Below, piece after piece: positions 36,970-48,860 of a DNA stretch of 64,000 nt. Below the pieces are notes generated by a model, which ran no database searches, was not told the DNA's origin, and worked only from the letters and a program-made list of their open reading frames with translations. Each line of letters starts with the position of its first letter. The first letter of the stretch is position 1. A program made the position numbers and the translations under genes. This DNA comes from Glandiceps talaboti (taxonomy: Eukaryota > Hemichordata > Enteropneusta > Spengelidae): contig NC_135555.1 in assembly GCF_964340395.1 (NCBI RefSeq), positions 2,903,501-2,967,500 of the forward strand, read 5' to 3'.

Positions 36970-37678
36970 TAGTATATTATCAAAAACAAATTAGTATGAT
37001 TTCAAATTCAACAAAAATTATCAATTTACAGTCACAGTGTTCTTTCCATGGATATGAATAATATACTGGGAAATCTTATGTCAGCAATTATCTGCTAATG
37101 GTTTCCTGTATTAGGAAATACAAACTTTATCAATGAGACATGTGTCTACATAAGACACTGTTCTTATCACTCATGATCAAATCAAGATACATTTCCAGCA
37201 GGCTTTTCCTCTATACTTGTCACTGTTATGTCATTTATTTCTCCCAAACTTAAATGACACTTTGTAGAGAATACACTGTATGTATGCATCTTTGATGTAA
37301 TAGAAAGATAAATACATTTTTACATACATGGATCAACACGATAACAGATATAGGAGAGATCAAATTTGTATATACATTTTGTATTGCTATGTACACTACA
37401 AAAATGATAAATTATGTATAAACTTCTCATATCTCCACTATAATATACTCTATAAAAAAGATAAATTTTATATCCCATTGTACACGACATCTCCACTATA
37501 ATAGACTATAAAACAAGATAAATGTTATATATATACACTTGGTATTTCCACTTTTATACAATACACTCTATAGAAATGAAAAGTGACATTGATAGTATTT
37601 CAAATTCCAGGCCATAGATGTTAACCAAAAAGTCAACCATGAGTACAGATGCATATCCTTTAAAGTTCATCAAATCAA

Positions 37679-37679
37679 T

Positions 37680-37733
<54 letters not shown>

Positions 37734-37753
37734 GTGTGTGTGTGTATATGTGT

Positions 37754-37806
<53 letters not shown>
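37679..37806. repeat. (TG)n/(TATG)n microsatellite
   Basis: Mostly TG units with TATATG interruptions. Confidence 0.98.
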
Positions 37807-37807
<1 letters not shown>

Positions 37808-38399
37808 ATACAGGATTTCTCTCCATGTGATTGAAAACTTGAAGCCACAAGAGTCTCCCAACACGAAAAGGCCAACTTTAGGTTTAAGTTCTTTTTTCTG
37901 TAATTTTCATGCTCTGTAACACCAACAACATGACAAATGTAATTTTTTTATCTTCATCATGATGTACATGTATAGCAGTTGAATTTCCTACATTTGCATA
38001 GATTACCCACAATGCCCTTTATCTACCCCTATTGTGTGTTTAATTTTCACTCATTGTCTATGTGTAGTTTCATAAAGTATATATATACTTATTCATCATG
38101 TATACCCTAAATTAATCCAATTCAACCTTTGACCTACAGTGTATTTTGGAAACAAGAATGCCATAAATTTCACACATGTGTTATGATTGTATTAGTTGAT
38201 TAAAATTTAAAGTATCAGTTCACATATTTTTATGCACATCATGTGATTCACAAGAAATCACCATGAAAACATACACTGCCTCATATGTACAACCCTTGTA
38301 CAACTTTATCCTTTTGTGGTCCACACAATTGAGTGAAAAATGGTAGCTAATGGGAAATTGCTTGATTTTCAATTTTCAAGCCTCAAGTGATTTCAAATG

Positions 38400-38900
38400 T
38401 GCGACGGTTTCAATGCCTCTAATTATTGATATATAAAGATATCAATGAGTTTGATAACTGCTGCATTGTGGGAATAACTGACTTAACAGCAGTAGTAAGT
38501 CATTTGTTTATTTATGTACAGTGGGAAAACTAAAATATGTTTGGGGTTTGCTGATGTTGCATTATGGGAATATTACACATGAAGATCAGTCATTGATCAC
38601 TTTAACATGTGCAGTGAGAAAATTAGCACATGACTGGGTTTGATGACTATTGCACATTATGGGAATAACTGCACAGCAAATGTTACACCTAAACTATGGT
38701 GAATTTTTCGAGAACTAGAATATTATTGGGTTGATTATGATATTGCTGCATTATGGGAGTAATTGCACTACAGTGGTCAGCCGATAAATCCAAATGTATC
38801 ATGGGAGAACAAACATTTACATGTAGTTGGGGTTGGTCACTGTTGCATTGTGGGAAAGGAACACAGCAGTGGACAGTCTTTGATCACTAATTTGATTCTA
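38400..38900. repeat. Decayed array of about 96 bp, five copies
   Basis: (T/C)TGCA..TTRTGGGA(A/G)TAA blocks occur at about 38461, 38557, 38650, 38747 and 38843 (spacing 93-97). The sequence between is only weakly similar, so the array is old. Confidence 0.7.
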
Positions 38901-41227
38901 GGTCTTTTGGTTCATACATGTATGTGTGAAAAGAGTAATGTCAGTTCTTAGGTAATGGTTGTCTAGTCTGACAAACTAACAATATTCAATTTGTAACCAT
39001 TGAAAAATGATGAAAATATTTCCAGCATTATAAAGACGAGCCAGAAAGATTAGGACAGCCATGTCCTTTGTATAAATACATATTGGAAACAGGAAACCGA
39101 CTTAAAGCACAAACAGTAGGACAAATCTATATACTGTGATTGGAAAAGATATTTTTAACGTTATCTGATATTACTTCGAAAAACAATCTAGGATACAATG
39201 GCAATCTGGAACTCAAAGTCTCAACTAAAATGTCAAAAAATATTACAATCCCTTCCCTTTCAAGACAAGTTGGCATCGATTTCATTCCCCTGACTGATCA
39301 AAATCGGAAAAATCAAAATGAAAAATATATGGCCAATTATTTCTGCCGTTCTGTAGATAACACAACTAATTCAGAAAAGCTGAACTGTTTCAATGTATGT
39401 AGAATCGATGAATGAATAGGACAGACTAAAATTTAGTATCCAGTATCTGTTAGCATTTTTTTGGTTATAAATTGAGATCATTGATGTATTCTGTCTCAGC
39501 TTTATTTTACTCTTACAGCTGACTTTGTCTGCGATAAATGTCAAAGTTGGTATCTATCTATATGAGTCTTCAGATTCATCACGTTATGAACTGGGTTTAT
39601 TATGTTCTGATTTATTTATGTTCCACTTCTTCTACTTGGGTAATACAGCCTTCTGGCGATTGCTCGGTAAATATTCAATTTAGTTGTCAGTTGGTTCTCT
39701 CACCCAGAGTCATTTGTTACATGGCACAGACAATTCTTTATTTCCTGCAGTCAAACAACTGATATGCCTTCTGACGTACAATCTTGATGAAGTTTTCCAA
39801 GGGCATAATTTCCTTTCCGAGCACATCTCACACAATCTTTTAAGTGCCTGATTTTATAAGAAGCACGTCGCAACGTTCTGCATAAAATGAAATTAGTCAA
39901 TCAGAAAATCTTGATACATTTATTCCCTTCAAAAATGCATTAGGATGATGTAGGTTTATCCTGTTATTTGTATTCATCGACAGTCACTCTATCACGTCGC
40001 TTTCAATTTTCATCATATATTTTCCTCTTAAAATGTACCAAACCTGTAATATTTCACTTTTTAAAAAAACTTTTTTGTGAATTCCATGATTATTTCGGAT
40101 TAGGACAATGTGTAAAATACTCAAAAACAGTATAAAATCCAAATAAATGTTCAATTTTGAGGTAAACATTAAAAGTGTCTTTGTAAATTCTCCCTACCAG
40201 TCCCTAATGGTACTAAAAATATCACTAAATCTGATCAATGGAACTTTCCAATAAATTTCATCACATTTCATCACTACCAAATGTGTTATTCCAAACTGAA
40301 GGTCCATTGTCCTCTTATTACTATGACTATTTTTCCCTCCATTTTTTTTAAAATTTATTTTTTCAATCTTAAGAAATTTGAAAAAACAAAAAAACAATAC
40401 AATATGATCCCATTCTTCATATAATTTTGATCGAAATTAATCAAAAATTTTTCAATTTCCTGTAATTTTCAGGATATTTTTAAAATTAAAAATGGAGTAA
40501 TGTGATGACATTCTCTCTTTTTTATTTCATTTAATGAAAAATCATGAGAAAACAAATTTTGATCATGAGTCCAGTTATCCTTGAATTTATACAGGTTTGG
40601 ATAATCTGTGCATATATACAAACCATAGTTAATCATCTCTGCAACCCAAGATTGGTTTACTGGAATGACCTCAACTAAACTTAATACAATTTGTTACTTG
40701 ATGTAACCATAAATCGATGACATCACTGGTTCATGTACAGCAGAATCTAATGACAACATTATGGATACACAAATAGAAGAACCAAACTCCCACGATGTTG
40801 CATAGGCTGTTTTTCATCCACATTCTTCACTTAGTAAAAATGTCATAACTTTGTTAAAAATACAGATATTGACTCCAATATACCCAACAAACTATATATT
40901 TCCTGAAAGTGCATTTCATGCGCTTTACAAACATGTATAGCATTAAAAAAAAACAAATGAAAAATGACAAAGTTATAGTAACTTTACCCATGACAGGTGC
41001 TTACCATTGTTTCAAATAGGGGAAAAGTTATACGGGGAGGGCTCCAAAACAACCAAGTCAGAAACATACTTATAGGAGAGATAAAATATTTGCCTTTTTT
41101 TATTACAACACGCCTACTAGATGTACATAATCCCTGAAAAGTTGGTAGAAAAAAAATGATGAGAACATATATCAATGAGCAGCTGTCTTTAATTTTAAGG
41201 GTTTTAAGGTCCTTACCATACATGGAT

Positions 41228-41238
41228 GGGGGGGGGGG
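41228..41238. repeat. Poly-G tract
   Basis: Eleven consecutive G residues. Confidence 0.9.
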
Positions 41239-41274
41239 GTTATTTGTATTTTGACCAGTTATAGACCCTTGTTG

Positions 41275-41540
41275 ATGGATTGTTTTGATGTAAATTGTAG
41301 GGTATAGCAAAAATAATATTTCACACATGCATACCAAATTTTGAGGTCAGAGGTCACCTCCTACCATTGTTACACATGACACAACGGGTTTAGGGTTAGG
41401 GATTTAGAGGGTTAATGACCGTTTGAGACACTTCTAGACATACATGAAGGTTCTTGATGAAACTTGCAGGGTAAGTGTATAAGGGGCAACTTTAATGGAC
41501 ATAAAAAAATTGGGGTCAAAGGTCATCATTAACATTAACA
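41275..41540 (+). repeat. Diverged 169-base duplication carrying DR1-like sites
   Basis: GATGTAAATTGTAGGGTA...TTTTGAGGTCAGAGGTCA (DR1 at 41344-41356) corresponds to GATGAAACTTGCAGGGTA...TTGGGGTCAAAGGTCA (DR1 at 41513-41525). Between the two sites is a short telomere-like TTTAGGGTTAGGG (41390-41402). Confidence 0.55.
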
Positions 41541-42054
41541 GTCTGAGGGCTTTTTGTAAATACAGTCAAAACTGCTCAAGCGGCCACCTTGATAGAACAG
41601 CCACTTGCTCATAGCAGCTGCCTCTATGTACTCCCGACAGCATTTCAATAGAGACGTCATTGGATATAGCGGCCACTTGTATGATGCAGCCAGTGGCCAC
41701 TCTTTGGTGGACCTCAGTGTTATCTGACCCTTTGTGTAACGGCCACGCCGCCCCAATAAGCTTTCACTGTGGTTCAGTTCTTTGTACTTTTCGATAATTT
41801 TGTCACCGCATATTGTCCACTTACAACAAAAGACGTTAGCACATCTGTGTGTACGGTGTACTAGTGATGATTGACATTCAATCATATAAGCCGATAGCAA
41901 AAGACATTAGCACGTCGCTCTGTGTGTACATTGTACTGGTGATGATTGACAAGCCGATGAAACCACTATGAAAGGGCTACTATGATCACAAAGAAAACCG
42001 TACAATAACTTAGATCAGGAGTTTGAAAGACATGAAACGAAATGTTATTCTTTA

Positions 42055-43040
42055 GCTGGTATGAGTGGTTACATACACGTGTTGTATGAACTACGTAACC
42101 AACATGTGTAATCGTAGTCATACCGAGTGACTAGCCGGTATGAGTGATTACATGTACGTGTTGTATGAACTACGTAACCAACATGTGTAATCGTAGTCAT
42201 ACCGAGTGACTAGCCGGTATGAGTGATTACATGTACGTGTTGTATGAACTACGTAACCAACAAGTGTAATCATAGTCATACCGAGTGACTAGTCGGTATG
42301 AGTGATTACATGTACGTGTTGTATGAACTACGTAACCAACATGTGTAATCGTAGTCATACCGAGTGACTAGCCGGTATGAGTGATTACATGTACGTGTTG
42401 TATGAACTACGTAACCAACAAGTGTAATCATAGTCATACCGAGTGACTAGCCGGTATGAGTGATTACATGTACGTGTTGTATGAACTACGTAACCAACAT
42501 GTGTAATCATAGTCATACCGAGTGACTAGCCGGTATGAGTGATTACATGTACGTGTTGTATGAACTACGTAACCAATATGTGTAATCGTAGTCATACCGA
42601 GTGACTAGCCGGTATGAGTGATTACATGTACGTGTTGTATGAACTACGTAACCAACAAGTGTAATCGTAGTCATACCGAGTGACTAGCCGGTATGAGTGA
42701 TTACATGTACGTGTTGTATGAACTACGTAACCAACAAGTGTAATCATAGTCATACCGAGTGACTAGTCGGTATGAGTGATTACATGTACGTGTTGTATGA
42801 ACTACGTAACCAACATGTGTAATCGTAGTCATACCGAGTGACTAGCCGGTATGAGTGATTACATGTACGTGTTGTATGAACTACGTAACCAACAAGTGTA
42901 ATCATAGTCATACCGAGTGACTAGCCGGTATGAGTGATTACATGTACGTGTTGTATGAACTACGTAACCAACAAGTGTAATCATAGTCATACCGAGTGAC
43001 TAGCCGGTATGAGTGATTACATGCACGTGTTGTATGAACT
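42055..43040. repeat. 79-bp satellite array, 12 units plus 38 bases
   Basis: Units start at 42055 and recur at exactly 79 bases to 43003. The unit is partly self-complementary (CGGTATGAGTGATTACATGT against ACATGTGTAATCGTAGTCAT). Variant sites give a higher-order pattern: units 3, 4 and 5 match units 9, 10 and 11. Unit 1 is the most diverged. Confidence 0.97.
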
Positions 43041-43042
43041 GA

Positions 43043-43636
43043 AGAGCGCTGTCCTTAGATGACAGGAGAAACGTCATTCAACTACACGAGAATGTAACAA
43101 ATTCAAGGAAGATAGCAGAGATGATGGGTGTCGGCATAACGCAGGTCAACGGTATTGTAAAAAGGAAAGTCAGGGTATTGGAAGAATTTGAAAGTAATGT
43201 GCCTGGTGATAGAAAAAGAAAGATTTGAATTTGTAATGTTTTGTTTATGTAAGCATAAGCTTAGTTAGTGTAGTATTGATTGCAGGAAATGAAGAAGTGA
43301 ACCAGCTAACTTGGGAGTGGTTCAAAGATGCGACAACCTGTCATTTACCAGTTAGTGGTCCCATGCTACTGGGCATTGAAATTTGCTAGTGAACTCGGGA
43401 ATGTGGAATTCAAAGCATCTAATGGGTGGCTAGAGGCATTTAGAAAGAGTCACCAGATAGTGTTTGGGAAAATGAATGGAGAGAGTGGCGACGTGAATGA
43501 AGATGTTGTCAAGGCAGGGAAAGCACGGTTACCAACTATTTGTGAGGGATACGAGCCAAGAGACATCTTCAACATGGATGAGAGTGGATTGCTTTGTACT
43601 TCACGGAGCTTTTTGTCTTCTGATATTTCATGGTAA
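43043..43636 (+). pseudogene. Broken pogo/Tigger transposase
   Basis: The first open piece (43043-43225) reads RALSLDDRRNVIQLHE then RKIAEMMGVGITQVN, a CENP-B/psq-type helix-turn-helix, and ends at TGA. After TTGATTGCAG a second piece begins NEEVNQLTWEWFKDA and runs into a stop. A third frame holds FKASNGWLEAFRKSH (the Tc5-type HTH) and ends with EPRDIFNMDESGLL, the start of the DDE catalytic region around its first aspartate. The remaining catalytic residues are absent. The psq piece joins the satellite array directly at its N-terminus. At least two frame breaks make it non-functional. Confidence 0.8.
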
Positions 43637-43879
43637 TTAAAATCACCAAAGACAGCTCAGTTTTAACAAAGTACATTTTTTGTGTACATTGATTTATTGA
43701 AGACAAAAATGAATAAGAAATGAAACAAAAACTTAAAAAACTCTGACAACATTTGGCCATGTAAACAAAGCATCATCATGTCAGCAAAACTGATCATATA
43801 CACCAAAATGTCAGATTTAGACACAGAAAATGTGCACATTCTTCATCTGGGGGAAAAATGGTTTGCATACAAAAAAATT

Positions 43880-44300
43880 GCTATCCTGATGTTCTTTCAT
43901 AGATTTGTTCACATAATCTGAAATATGAAAAGGGTTTCAAGTCTTTTTTTCATGGATTTTTCATACAATCCGCAATATGAAAATGGTTTGATGGGGTTTT
44001 TTTGTCATTTTTTTGCAAACAATCTGCAATATGAAAATGGTTTTGTTTTTTGTTTTTTTGTCATTTTTTTGCATACAATCTGCAGTATGAAAAGGGTTTG
44101 ATGGGTTTTTTTTGTAATTTTTTTTGCATACAATCTGCAGTATGAAAATGATTTGATGGTTTTTTTTTGTCATTTTTTTGCATACAATGACTGCAGTATG
44201 AAAATGGTTTCAAGTTTGTTTCATCAATTTTTGCACATAATGCGCAGTAAAAACAGGGTTTAAAATTTGTTCTCTAGACTTTATCATATAATCTGTGGTA
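43880..44300. repeat. 55-bp T-rich minisatellite, about seven copies
   Basis: CATACAATCTGCAGTATGAA recurs every 54-56 bases (GCARTATGA at 43972, 44026, 44082, 44138 and 44193). The outer copies decay. Confidence 0.93.
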
Positions 44301-44934
44301 CAAAAGGATATCTGAGGGAGTGTACATGTAGGTGTAACATTATAGAAATACATAATCCCTTTTCTGGAAGTTAATCAACAACAAAATCTCTGTAAAAGCT
44401 GCTAAGAAATTCTACATTTGCAAGGTGACCTGATGTGATTACATGATCCTTCTATTACATAGTAACATTTTCAAATAATGAAAACTTATAATTACTTTAC
44501 TATTGTAATAGGATGGACTAGGTATAAGCTTTATCTTAATTATGTTTTTAATTACTTGTCAAAGAAATTACTCTGATCACCTGAAATTAGCAAACTCCCT
44601 TGATAATATTATACATGATTACATGCAGTACATATATTTTCCTTTTTCATACAGGATCGGTGCACTGTACAGAGCTGTCATGAATTCTGTTTGGTGGTTG
44701 GCATACATTATGTAGGGTTGGCAGTAACAGAATTGTGTGGCCCAACAGATCACTGCATGGTTTTACATTTCTCTGCCATACCCATTATAACTTATGTCTT
44801 AAAAAGTTAACATTTAATTTTCAATAGCTGAAATTGTTATGCCTGACAGTCTCTTTCTGTTAAAATCAAGGAAAAAATCTAGGATCACCATACAAAATTT
44901 TGAAATAGAGGTCAAAACATGTCAAAATTTAGTC

Positions 44935-45050
44935 ATTTTAGAATCCAATATGGCCGCCATTTTAGAATCCAATATGGCTGCTGCTGAATACTGTCTTAAC
45001 TCTATGAGAAAATAAAACATTGTCAATTTGCTTGAAAACAAGATGGCGAA
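44935..45050. repeat. Short duplication of TAGAATCCAATATGGC
   Basis: TTTTAGAATCCAATATGGC occurs twice, 24 bases apart. The first copy runs into CGCCATTTT, so the minus strand reads AAAATGGCGGCC, a YY1-like core. AAGATGGCGAAAC follows at about 45040. Confidence 0.5.
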
Positions 45051-45639
45051 ACCAATAATTTCTGTTTATTATTTCAAAAGAACCAGAATCGTGTTTCAAT
45101 ATTTGGAGAGATTTTTAAGAACTCTGAATTTCAATGAACTTCTCCCTGCGCATACATACCTTAAAATTACATGTACATGTAGGTTACATATATATCTACA
45201 TTATACATGCATTCCAAAATTTAGATTTACTGTCATTATATCATTTATGATTTATTTCAAAGCTGTACCTTTAATGAGAAAGATGATGATTCAATAAAAT
45301 AATGAAAAAATAGAAACAAAAATATGAAAACTTGTGATTACTTTTTATAACAAAATCCATACATGTATCAACTATAAAACTATTGGTGCAGAAGACCATT
45401 GCGCCTGTCAATCAACCAATGAACATCAAACTACAAATTGAATTTCTGAGATAAGACCAATCATAATGAAGTAGGACACATCAATCACCTAATCTGCATC
45501 AAACAACTAAATGGATTTCATGAGATAAACTGATGATAATCAAGTTAATGTGTACTGCACTATCTTGTACACATACTCAAATATAGGTTTATGCGATTCT
45601 ACAAGGTAGATGAACTGGAAATTCCATGTATTTCCCTCG

Positions 45640-46150
45640 TTTCAAATGACATCCCCTGTGTATAACTTTTTATCGGACTAACTTCATTTACCTAACAAGG
45701 CAATGAAGATCCTGCACTGTGCCAAGGTTGCCGTCCCTAATCAGTTGAGATGAGCTTTCCCTTCTCAAAATAAAGCCATGATGGCACTGATGAGGCCCTG
45801 GCCTAGAAAGTCTCCGCCACAAACAGACTGACTAATTCAGTACAAGTTTCACCAGCAATCATCGTTTACTTTGCTGATTTGATTCTATTTGGCTTCAATT
45901 AACTAAAATGGCAATCAGCAGGACTGCATGGTAATGAGAAGACTCTAACCCAGTGTTTGATCTGTGTTTTGTGGAAGCCATAAATGCCATTCATAGAGCT
46001 GAATAGCAATATTAACTGACATCAATAACAAACTAGACATGCTGGAAAATAGCGGGAACACTTTTGAAAGGACTCCAATAGGAAACCATTGAATCAGCAA
46101 AACAGTGGGACAGAGAAGTAGCTAATGGTTACAATAATGCTGCTTATTCT
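45640..46150. promoter_or_regulatory. Low-repeat, conserved-element-like block
   Basis: About 500 bases of complex sequence without tandem repeats or supported ORF, dense in homeodomain-like words (CAATTAACTAAAAT, GGTAATGAG, TAATCAG). The resemblance to developmental enhancers is by texture only. Confidence 0.25.
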
Positions 46151-46284
46151 CATCATGTCCACATATATACATATACAGCTGGACTGCTTTGTTAACTTCT
46201 GATATATATATATAGATGTATCACTATTATTAGTATGAATACATTTGGTATGAACACACTATGTTATGTAATTTTAGGTGCCTA

Positions 46285-46580
46285 AGGGACAATCGCAAAA
46301 ATGTCATACAAGCTCAACTTTGTTCGTTTAAACCAAATACCCCCCTCCCCCTACACGAACGTTCGCAAGTGAGAAAGCAATATGTTTATATATGATCATG
46401 TAAACCAAATGTTGGCATGTAGATACAACATGCTATCATTGAAGGCATGAAAATTTTCAAAATTTTGCGAGACGTGCAAAAAATGAAGTTCGGCAAATCC
46501 ATTGCAATGCACTGCACTGTATTGCAATGCAAACACAAAGTTCATTTGTTTAGCTTGTGTGATATCATGCAATTGTCCCT
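46285..46580. mobile_element. MITE with AGGGACAAT termini
   Basis: The left end AGGGACAATCGCA pairs with TGCAATTGTCCCT at the right. Matching continues inward (TCATACAAGCTCAAC against the inverse of TTTAGCTTGTGTGATA). The 5' flank is TA. Length is about 296 bases with no ORF, consistent with a Tc1/mariner-type MITE. Confidence 0.65.
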
Positions 46581-48374
46581 AACCATAATCATCTACATGT
46601 ATACACATACATGGTAACGTCTAAACAGTGAGACACTGGAATTCATCGAAGGACATACAAGCTAGTACTCTATTTTATGCAAGATTCACTTTTTCTGCTT
46701 AGAAGTTTTTCGCAATTTCAGTATCTACAGTTAACTCAATGCGTACATTAATTAAAGACACAGTCTGGGAAACACCATCATGAGTTTGCTGATTATCACT
46801 CCAATTATTAGGTAACATAACGTTATAGTACAGTAAGTTACCTGTCAAATTATCTGATATGGCCAAGAAGACTGTCAATTGGTTGATTTGGGGTCACATG
46901 ACAGTGCATAATATATGCACCATGTGGTAGTGTTGACATTTGACAAAATGTATGAACACACAACTCTAACATCTGCTGGGTTCATTGAGAGAAGTTAAAA
47001 GTCAAACTTGCTTTCAATGTTACCTTGTTTCAAAATTCCAAAATGCCATCCAGTAAGTTAAACACATACATACAATTGATAAGTTTCCCTGGAATCCAAC
47101 GGACGACCTTTCATCATTAATCTTTCCTAACACAAGTCAAATTACTGTACTTTCCATTTAATCTCAATATATCAATCTCAGGAATTCTACAATGTTGTAC
47201 AGGATTACACAGTACATGTAGTTGGGGAGAAAAATAGTAGATATCATAAAATTACATACAAACTGAACTTATATATAATGGACAGGGATGGGTACCCTCT
47301 AAAAGTGACATGGACGTTTGAATGCTACAAAACTAATAGCAAAAATACGAACACCAATAAGAAAAATAAAACCAACATGTAATAAAAATGTGTTCCACCA
47401 GACTGACTTCACTCAGGCAATCTTACAATGAGATAAAATGTTATGACAAATTCCAGTTTAATAGAACTGACTTTATCGTAAAGTATCAAATGTTAATTTG
47501 TAGTTTCCATTTCTCAATACCTTCCTCTTGCAAAATATCAATTTTTTTGTATATTTTAGATACTATTTGCTAAAATGCAGTATCATTTAAAGAAAGCTAT
47601 GATTTCATATTTAGTGACACTGACTGGTTTCATCAAATTTTCAAAACAAATTAAAAAATTTGTAAAATCTCACCCATATATATAATTTTAGTATTTCTAA
47701 AACTGAAATTCCTATTGATAGAGTACTGTACTGTCATTTCTAGAAATAACCTGCTCAATCAAAAATACCTATCCTGAACCGAGAGTATTTATCAGGTTGA
47801 AAATCCATCAAATCTGTCAAGATTCATAAATTTTGATTAATATGGCTTTTCCTGTGTGCTAAAAACCCTCGATCACCAGCAATTAGAGAAACCTGGGTGT
47901 CTGAAAATGGCTAGATAGATTTAGATTGACTATAGTATGAAAAGTATCTCTATCAATATTAAAGTTTGTCAAATATGAATGACTCATAGTAAAGTGATAT
48001 ATGTGTGTCTAGATGGGATGTGAAGGGGTCACTTTCATGCTCTGCGCTGTATTGCCATTTTTCCTAATAGGTCTTTCCAGCCTTCCAGAAATGTTGGAAG
48101 CAATTTAACTTGTGACTTTTCAGAAAACCTATGAATGGCAAAGTGTCCTCCTCAGAGATATTAGACTATTCCATTTATATGCAGGTATATTTTTGGTATA
48201 CTGAGTAGGGAAATTATCATATTCAATGAAGATAGTTTCAAGTGACATGTTTGGATTTCTGCGTTTACACTACTTTATCCTGTATGTTATCCATGCTGTA
48301 GGCTCATGCACTAAACAAATATTTAAAATGTAATTTTAGATAAAAGAGTGTACAGGAAGAATACAAAGTTGTGT

Positions 48375-48860
48375 CTCTTTGCTCTTAATCTTTTTTGTTT
48401 GTAGCAGACAGTCCAGGGACGAATGGAAGAGTCCATTACCTTGTGAATGAAGCAGGTCAAAAGGTCATCTGTGTATAATTCATGGGCATGGTCTCATGAA
48501 TTGGCAGCTCGCCAATATCATACAATTTTATGCAAATGATCAGATGTCACTTCCATCTGGCTGCCCTAAAAGACACTTTGACTGTCGATCAGTGAACTGA
48601 AAATTACTCGTTGTTACAAGCCAATGTTTCTTCCATGCTGTTTTCCCTATGTTTGACATTCCCTAACTACACATGGGGAGATACTGAAACCGCTGTGCCA
48701 GTTAATACCAAAATCAAACTTTGGAGAACAGAAACCACAAAAGCCACAAAACGATTACCCTGATTAAAACAGATGGTTCCAAATACCGCACTTCATGAAA
48801 AGACATACTTAGCAACATCTTTACTGAACGATGACACTTTTTATTCAACTGTTATTTGAT
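48375..48860. promoter_or_regulatory. Low-repeat block with DR2-like site and octamer
   Basis: Complex, repeat-free DNA with AGGTCA AA AGGTCA (48454-48467), TTATGCAAATGA (octamer-like, about 48531) and CAGATGTCACTTCCATCTGG with paired E-box-like words. It lies about 2 kb downstream of the candidate first exon. Confidence 0.3.

Larger units (their letters stand above)
41563..43640 (+). mobile_element. pogo/Tigger-type DNA transposon, 5' fragment
   Basis: The element begins after a TA (41561-41562) with CAGTCAAAACTGCTCAAG, a pogo-type terminus, followed by several subterminal GCGGCCACTT-like repeats (41583-41750). Transposase remnants are at 43043-43636. A 79-bp satellite array occupies 42055-43040. 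No right-hand inverted terminus was found in the following few kb, so the 3' half seems lost. Confidence 0.7.

Noticed and set aside
41386-41402. Interstitial telomere
   Set aside because: Only about two TTAGGG-like units; too short to separate from chance.
41535-41900. 121-codon minus-strand open frame
   Set aside because: It lies over the subterminal repeats of the pogo-type element, reads opposite to the transposase and shows no domain.
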